In this document: in pieces, positions 57,652 to 64,000 of the stretch
Layout of the letters: the number at the start of each line of letters is the position of its first letter
Numbering within the stretch: the stretch's first letter is position 1
Source of the DNA: Zygnema cylindricum
Taxonomy: Eukaryota; Streptophyta; Zygnematophyceae; Zygnematales; Zygnemataceae
Direction: 5' to 3'
NCBI GenBank assembly: GCA_037447655.1
Contig: JBBHKE010002568.1
Span: forward strand, 256,711 to 320,710
DNA: 64,000 bases
Made by a program: the position numbers and the translations under genes
The notes under the pieces: generated by a model
The model's database searches: none
Seen by the model: the letters and a program-made list of their open reading frames with translations, nothing else
What the model was told of the DNA's origin: nothing

Positions 57652-60600
57652 CTGCAAGATTTGTTGGCGAATATTAGGGCATCCATCAAATAAACACATG
57701 GAGTACAACTATTTAAAGCAGTTAAAAATAGTTCCAATGCCAAAAAGTACTGTTTAGTTATTCAGAAATCAGAGAACCAATGGCTTTGATTATTTCATCG
57801 TCTGTGGAAATAAGTCTGTAATTTTAGGTTTGCAGCTTTATTACTGACCGGGCACACAAGTAAGCAGGCCGTCCGTGTCACTAGAAGAATATCCTATAGG
57901 GCAAACGCAAAGATAAGTGCCCGGATAACGCACAGAATTGATGCAAATACCCACGCCACAGCGATTTTTGGAGGCGAAGGTACACGGATTTGCTGCAACG
58001 CCACATCCACAATTAAGTACCCCCGGTTAGATAAAGTGCGTGAGGGATTCTTCTAAGATCTGTTTGCAAAACAGAACTACTTCAAACATTGTTATCCCAA
58101 CCATTATTATGTCATCCACACCAGGAATACCATATGTTTCTATGCAAATTAAGTTTTTGAGGTACTATGTCTGCGACCTTTCACGACTATTCAATTTCAT
58201 TGAAACATGAACGTTACTCATTGTTCATTGGCCCGCAAAAAACTAAGAATGTCAGCTCAGTACACATGCTTACGTGTTTAGGGTTTCCGGTTAACCATAA
58301 TCAGGTGGACCCAAAATCTTGGCGTAAGCCAAGTGCTTTCATGAATCTACTGAGCGCTGGCAACAGTTTAACTCTATTAGGCCTGGTCCATAGAACGATT
58401 TATATGCAGCTACAAAATGTTGACCACGGATTAGAAAAGCGCTAAAGATACTTTTACAGCATGTAAAGCTTTAAAATGAATTGAATTGAAGTCTTAAAAC
58501 TAGACATTACTGGTCCCATTTACTTCACATGCTTTGTATGACACGTTGTGTATAGGATTCAACGGTATGCTCGTCAGTTTCCTTATCCTGCATAATATAT
58601 TGGACACAAATATGTTACCACCAAGTACATCTATCCTTTAGGAATGGTGACAGATTTCCAAAACCTTAGGAATGGTGACCTAACCAGAGATTTCCAAAAC
58701 CAAGTATTCAAGGACAAACATAGTTTTTAAGTTACAAAGTGAGTTCCACACGTATATGCCTTCTAGATTAAAGTAATCTTCTTGGGATTATATAACCTTT
58801 AGCACATTTCGGCTCAACTTTATCCACTCTACTGGTTATGCAGTGGGTTTTATAGATCAGTGTGCTAAACCTTCCTTGGATTATGTTTATTTTAACATAT
58901 ATCAGTTAAACTTCATGTTATATCTTCTAATAACCAGTGGTCCAGTCTGTAATTAGATTTGATCCATTCCCTAAAAGTGCAATGTAGTTTATGGATCAGT
59001 GGAATTCTGCATTTCGGAAGGACCTGGAGCACAAGTCTGGCTGCCATCCGTGTTGGTGACGGCAACAAAGTTATCGCTGCATCTGCATAAGTTGGTAGAG
59101 CCTGACGGAATACAAACTCCGTTGCCGCATGGATTCATGCGGCCCGGGCCGTATCTAGCATTCAGCTTATTCTTGACAAAGTTGTTGTGGTTGCAGGGGT
59201 CCACTGCAAGGACAAAATAAATGGCATGGAAGCATGAGACTTTTATTCTGCGGTAGATTAGTAAAGGTGATTTGATTCTGAAACAACCCCTTTTGGTGTA
59301 CTCATGAAGACTTTTTTTACCGGACACAAGCTACAAAAGTATTTTTTCAGCAAGATTTTCTACTCATATTAGATAAATACAGATGATGCCTTTGAAAAGA
59401 ACAACAACAGTTTTAGGTCGGACTTAGTTATTGGAGATCGACATACATTAAATGGAAAAATCAATAAAATCTTGTCCTAACACCACTTGTTTCTGGTCAC
59501 GTCATTAAAGGATGACAAACAGCGAGCGATGTTACATGCCAGATGTTTGCTACTGTAACAGTAATGTTCATAAATCAGTTTTGGATCGATGTCAACAAAC
59601 GATATTCAACATTAGTCCACAGTAATTTCTGTCCATCCATTTCAGTCAATGTCCTCCAAATGTCAATGTCCAATATTTCCATGTCCATGCTGGTGAATTT
59701 CCGTGTCATTATCAGTTAATCACTGGAAATGAGTTCCCTCCATCACAAGGTTACAGTCAATATTCCTTTACAATCTTTTATTGTTTGAAATCCACTTTTT
59801 CTAGACTCCAACACAAGAATAAGCATCGAACATATGTATTCATGAAACAAAGGCATACATTTCCCAATTACAAATATGTTTCATATGGAACTTCATGCAT
59901 AATATGCGACAAGATACCCATAATCTCTGTGAAAATACTAAGTTTACACAGACAAAAAATAGTTTTAGAAAAATAACACAATTATAAACAAATAAATAAG
60001 CGAATACATTGTCAAAATACTATGTCATTGACCTTGCAGATGACCTTTCTTACATGGTAACTTCACAATTGGTACAAGCACGGGCAAGGTATTTATCCCA
60101 CATATTCCGGGCCCTCCAGCAATTTTTAGGCGCATATATCCTTTGTCGCCCCAAGTCGGACCCCAAGAGTTCCGAATGAGCCAATAGGGCGGATTGTAGG
60201 TCAAATCGTAGCCAACAACAACGACCGCGTGATCCACTCCATCGGAAAAGCAGTCTTCGTCAGAAAACACCCCCTGCAGAACCGAAAGGACACAAACAAC
60301 ACAATATTAGGTTTCGGCTCTATTACTATTGTCGACGGGTTCGGCTCCATGAGGCAACCAGTTGTGACATAAATCACAATAGATTCGTATACTTATAGAT
60401 GTGATATCTGCGTATCTATTAGAAGTTAAGGTAAGAAAATATTTTTATTGTTTTCTCTCTTAATTGGTGACATTGGTCTGCACTTCGTAACTTACCATGC
60501 ACTCACAAAAAATCACTTTGTCTTCTGGAACACCTAAAACGCCTCCTAAATTTTGTAAATTTGGAACCTTCAGAATTAACAATTGAGTTTTTTTTTGGGG

Positions 60601-63600
60601 TGTATTCGAACACACCCATACGTGCAGAGATCAAGGCATTCACAGTGGCGGAAAATACAAAGGTGCAGGTTTGTTGAAATTCACCATTTTGGGATCATAG
60701 TTGAGAAAAGTGCTACCACTTGCTTCTATGCCGACAACCGCTGTTTGTTGTTGGAGAGCTAAAAGCAGCCCCAGCCATCCATCTAGCTGGACTCTCTCAA
60801 AAGATTGGATCATTAAGTTTCCATCGATCTGGACATACACCCATATTTTTGTTGCTATTTACTAAAATGTAACCATAAATCACAAGGATGTGATATACCA
60901 AATGAAATATCTGTTCTTTTTTGAAAATGCATGTTGAAGAGGCAAACATGGGTATGCTCAATTTTACAAATATCGAACAGTTCCACAAAACGAAAAAGGA
61001 AATGTCCCTGTTTTTTTTGTATTGCTTTCCTTGTTGAAACAAATCTGTGGGACAAAAAAAATACCTGCCCTCCTGGACAATTGCCTGGAATATATTTTGA
61101 GGTCAACATGAGAGGATTATTAGATGCATAATCAAAAGCCTCTATTGGCCAACCACCGGCAGAGCAATCACGAGCCAAACTCGAGCAGTTAAAGATCTGG
61201 TTTTCTGATATGGTGGGAACGTCTAAAGCTCCCCCATTTGCGATGTAATAAGCACTCTCAATTGTTGAAATTGATGCGAAGAGCCAGCAAATATCTGAAA
61301 ATACCATTAATAATACGAAAATAAACATGTCAGCATATGATGTTAAGTGTGGAATTCAACATCTATTCTAATTCAACCAAACAACTAGGTGTGCATTTCA
61401 ATACTTCAAAGAATGTATGATAGAAATGAATCATGTCACGGAAGATAATCATCCACGAGTTGAAAGTCTGACATGTCATAACGCAAAGAATAAAACATTG
61501 ATGGTGAAACATATCAATGCTTACTTCTGAAATTAGGATGGCTGCTAGTTTCCTCCGGATAAAACATACATTATTTCTTTGCCTACAAATTAGACCCGAC
61601 TGCCCTTTTTATTCATAAATGCAGCCAGCTACAAGCAGAAAATTTGTCTAAATTTTGTCATTCACGATGACCACATGCCTCAATAATCTCAAATACCCGT
61701 TTCTTACTGAATTGTTCTTTTACATACTGCAATTTTGCTGGTCCTTGATGGCTGTTACCGCTCCTCGTTTCACCCAATTCCAGTTTGTTGCTACGAGCCA
61801 AGATGCCTTACTGTCGTCATCCGGAATTAAGTATCCCGAGCTTGCATAGCGAAAATACCTGTTCAGCTTCGTGTAATTGAATCTACTGAGAGTTGCAAGT
61901 CCCAGACCACGTCCCTCTGCAGGTGTTGGAGGAAGTTCTTGTCAGACGGTGGGATCACAGGAACATTAAAATACAATGTGATGCCGTATCTCTTATAATA
62001 TGAAGGAGATTACATAAACCTTCTCACTTCTCTCCTGAAATGACCTTGAGCCAGATAACTGGCATTCTCCCCTACAATTTGTTCTTAATCTCTCCATCTA
62101 TCAGCCTATACACAAGAGTTGGAAGTATATGTGATGGCTGGAATTGCAAGCGGCCACTTTGTAACATCAGAAAGCATAAACGTATCTTCTTTTTTTAAGT
62201 TGGTGATGTGGTGCAGATCTATTGTTTGTTTCACGTATGTTTCAAGGGTCTTGTTGTTAAAAAGAGGCAAATGCTTAATAAAATGTACAATTTCAGTATT
62301 TCATGTAACCCTTGCTTAATGAAGGTGAAAGCTTATCGTTATTAGTGGTCATAATACTACACCGCCCACCGCTATCAATGCTAGCGCATTCTAAACGTGA
62401 ACACTTTGTTGGAATTTACTACACGAATTTTTGTTTTGTGACGGCTAATACGGGGCACTTAAATAATATGTTATTAACACCATTTATGATTTTGTGTCAC
62501 GAAAAACACAAAAAACACTCACTTGAATTAGAGTGATTTACTCTAATAGCGATGGTAGTTTAGTTCAATTGTGACTTCTTTGGCCAAAAATCATAAAATA
62601 ATGCTCGTAACAATATGCGAGGGGAATGGACAACAACTGGTCACGTTATTTTTCACTATGTAAAAATTATTGAAATAGTTTACCGATAATACCAATGTTT
62701 CCTTTACAGCACGATGGGCAATGCATTGGTAAGAGGCATGTTATGAAGTGCTACTTACCAAAGCTACAAATGGAATTATCCACACTTGTTGAATATCCTT
62801 CATCACATATACATGGAACATCCAAAGCCGTACAGTAACCATGTCCTCCGCATACACCCATGGGTTGTGTCGCATTGCAAAATCTTTCGCATTCCGATAT
62901 AGGCCTTCTGCTTGATGTTGAGTTTTTACATGAGATGTCGTCAAAGCAATTGTTCTTAACAAAGGCACAAGCTGGATTGCCATTCACAGAAACACTCGTT
63001 CCAGATAAATAGTTGTAGCTGACATCAATCTTGACGTCGGCCAGACTTTGAAGGTCAATGGTGAAATTCCCAGTGAGAAAATTGTTTCGCAAATTCCTGT
63101 AGCCAAAACAAGGATTGTTGTACTCTTGGTGGCACATGTCACACGTATACAGCCTTGAAGGTCAGGAGAAATATCTAAGTTCAAAGGGTTGTAACTAATG
63201 GAAGTTGTGGAGTTTGGATCATTGTGTTTAAGAAAGAGCGGAGAAAAATCTCTAAAGCTTTCGATTAGATTCTGATGCATTAAGGCACTTGTAACTTACG
63301 CACGCCTGAGAAAGTTGGAGGAGACGAAGACTGGAACATAAGGGAGCTTTGCTAGAGATCTTTAGTGAGTTATGGCTTGAATTTCGTTAGCACGTGTACT
63401 AACAAAAATTTCTTGTGACGCTTGTGCCAAAAGCTTTCGAAAATATTTACAGCTGGAAAACTACTGATATGTATTATTAAATTATAATCGCTCTCTACCA
63501 AAAAAAACACAAAACAATAAACAAACGAATTAAAAAATCACAACTCACACGTCCTCGAGTCTTTTCAGGCTGCCAAAACTTGTAGGTATGGTGCCCACCA

Positions 63601-64000
63601 AATTGTTAAAGGATAAATCTCTGAAATAACAGAGGAACATCGAGTGCAAGCAAGTGTAAGAGTAGACAATTAAAGGTGAATTTCTGTAAAATTTGACTTC
63701 TGTAATTTTTCGTGATTTAACTACAGAAACGCTAGAAAGTTGCATTGTTTCTTCATGCTCATTAACCTTTTGTAGCTTCACTTATCTCTTCAGTTTAATT
63801 AAAACAGCAAAATGAACTTACATAATTCTCAACCTGTTTAGGCTGCCTATATTTGGAGGTAGGGTCCCACTGAAGTTGTTATCGTCTAAATACCTGAAAC
63901 ATCCATTTGTAAGAGTTCTTTCAAAACTTGTCAGTCATTTTTGACAGCATTACAGTCAAGGGTATTTATGTAGCAAAAAAAATTATAAGCAACACTTACA
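55378..64000 (-). CDS. LRR-EGF-papain protease-EGF-LysM protein, 3' part
   Basis: Fourteen exons are proposed on the minus strand: 63822-63893, 63549-63620, 62759-63096, 61728-61916, 61065-61294, 60685-60828, 60054-60273, 59024-59203, 57849-57992, 57533-57651, 56481-56570, 56126-56233, 55774-56004, 55378-55602. Introns follow GT-AG and every junction keeps the frame; total 2362 nt, 786 codons plus stop. A GTAAGTG donor begins at 63999, so an exon ends at 64000 and the 5' end lies outside. Domains in order: LRRs, EGF-like, C1A peptidase, two EGF-like, four LysM-like. LRR and EGF modules with N-glycosylation sites suggest an extracellular or vacuolar protein; no membrane segment is seen in this part. 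Function inferred: a chitin- or peptidoglycan-type glycan-binding protease. Main risk: two adjacent genes, joined by me across the 842-bp intron 61917-62758. Confidence 0.75.
57849..57992 (-). other. EGF-like module 3
   Basis: ANPCTFASKNRCGVGICINS ... YLCVCPIGYSSSDTDG, TCVP. Acceptor GTTGCAG, donor GTCAGT. Same phases and same final TC(A/V)P codons as module 2, so the two exons look like a duplication. Confidence 0.82.
59024..59203 (-). other. EGF-like module 2
   Basis: LDPCNHNNFV ... NPCGNGVCIPSGSTNLCRC ... QTCAP. Acceptor CTTGCAG (59204) is strong; the donor GTCCTT (59023) is weak, but its position matches that of the next exon and the phase fits. Confidence 0.78.
60054..61916 (-). other. 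C1A (papain-family) peptidase domain
   Basis: Four exons (61728-61916, 61065-61294, 60685-60828, 60054-60273). In order: a short RFNYTKLNRYFRYASSG segment resembling only the C-terminal end of an I29 propeptide; TNWNWVKRGAVTAIKDQQNC; the active site QQNCNICW with the oxyanion Gln six residues before the Cys; CSAGGWPIEAFDYA; VGIEASGSTFLNYDPK; GVFSDEDC; the active-site His in VDHAVVVVGY; the Asn in RNSWGPTWGDKGYMRL. Length about 220 residues, normal for the family. The catalytic Cys motif is formed across the 61295-61727 intron, and FLNYDPKM|GVF across 60274-60684. Confidence 0.9.
62759..63096 (-). other. Last LRR and first EGF-like module
   Basis: Acceptor GGCTACAG at 63097. Starts NLRNNFLTGNFTIDLQSL (third LRR), DVSYNYLSG, a Cys-capping region (NPACAFVKNNC), then an EGF-like module: CERFCNATQPMGVCGGHGYC and CICDEGYS. 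It ends phase 1 at donor GTAAGTAG (62758). Confidence 0.85.
63549..63893 (-). other. LRR exons
   Basis: Two 72-bp exons, each one 24-residue plant-type LRR: YLDDNNFSGTLPPNIGSLNR and DLSFNNLVGTIPTSFGSLKR. Both have splice phase 2 at either end, the one-repeat-per-exon pattern of plant LRR receptors. The intron between 63097 and 63548 has another open stretch (about 63155-63266, SISYNPLNLDISPD) but no junctions that keep the frame. Confidence 0.88.

Noticed and set aside
62984-63280. 98-codon ORF as an extra exon of the right-end gene
   Set aside because: SISYNPLNLDISPD looks LRR-like, but no donor keeps the phase, while joining 63549 to 63096 does. Kept only as a note.
1-64000. tRNA or rRNA genes
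   Set aside because: Only the short primer-site matches to tRNA-iMet were seen; no cloverleaf or rRNA sequence recognised.

Overview
The window reads as nuclear DNA of a green land plant. It has dense Ty1/copia-type LTR retrotransposons with 5-bp target duplications, an intron-rich gene combining plant-type LRR, papain-family and LysM modules, and primer-binding sites that match the anticodon arm of the plant initiator methionine tRNA (recalled from memory) better than the animal form. I cannot name the species; a non-seed plant is only a guess. Everything from 1 to about 52 kb is repetitive. The only convincing host gene is at 55.4-64.0 kb on the minus strand.

Layout of the repeats, using letters defined here. 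A (1-1780, +) is the 3' end of a copia element inserted into B (1781-6275, -). From 6.3 to 16.5 kb come a pyrimidine-rich minisatellite, a purine-rich (GA) minisatellite, decayed sequence with several tandem duplications, a telomere-motif-like array and a hAT-like non-autonomous DNA transposon. H (16522-48279, +) is a non-coding LTR element. Its 5' LTR has been split by a head-to-tail copia array (E1/E, 17150-29740), then by copia F (29758-37527) and by copia G (37763-43814, -). E contains the deletion derivative D (20738-25316, -). F contains a solo LTR (31235-32609). The 3' LTR of H carries a PIF/Harbinger-like MITE (46608-47375). The uninterrupted LTR copy elsewhere in H preserves the empty site for F, G and the MITE, so the nesting order can be read directly. 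H itself sits in the GA array, which continues on its right and holds another solo LTR (48372-49518). A truncated copia gag follows at 51.4-52.1 kb.

The gene at the right end (5' end beyond the window) has 14 visible exons with compatible splice phases. They give one reading frame of 786 codons plus stop: LRR repeats, an EGF-like module, a papain-type (C1A) cysteine protease with its catalytic residues present, two more EGF-like modules, and four LysM-like repeats. This architecture is the most unusual biology in the window.

A second shared oddity concerns B, D, E, F and H. Each has a primer-binding site complementary to the anticodon loop of tRNA-iMet, starting at the first base after the LTR. 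The AUG opposite the CAU anticodon is also where gag begins in B, D, E and F (mutated in B). G and the 52-kb fragment instead have the usual tRNA 3'-end site.
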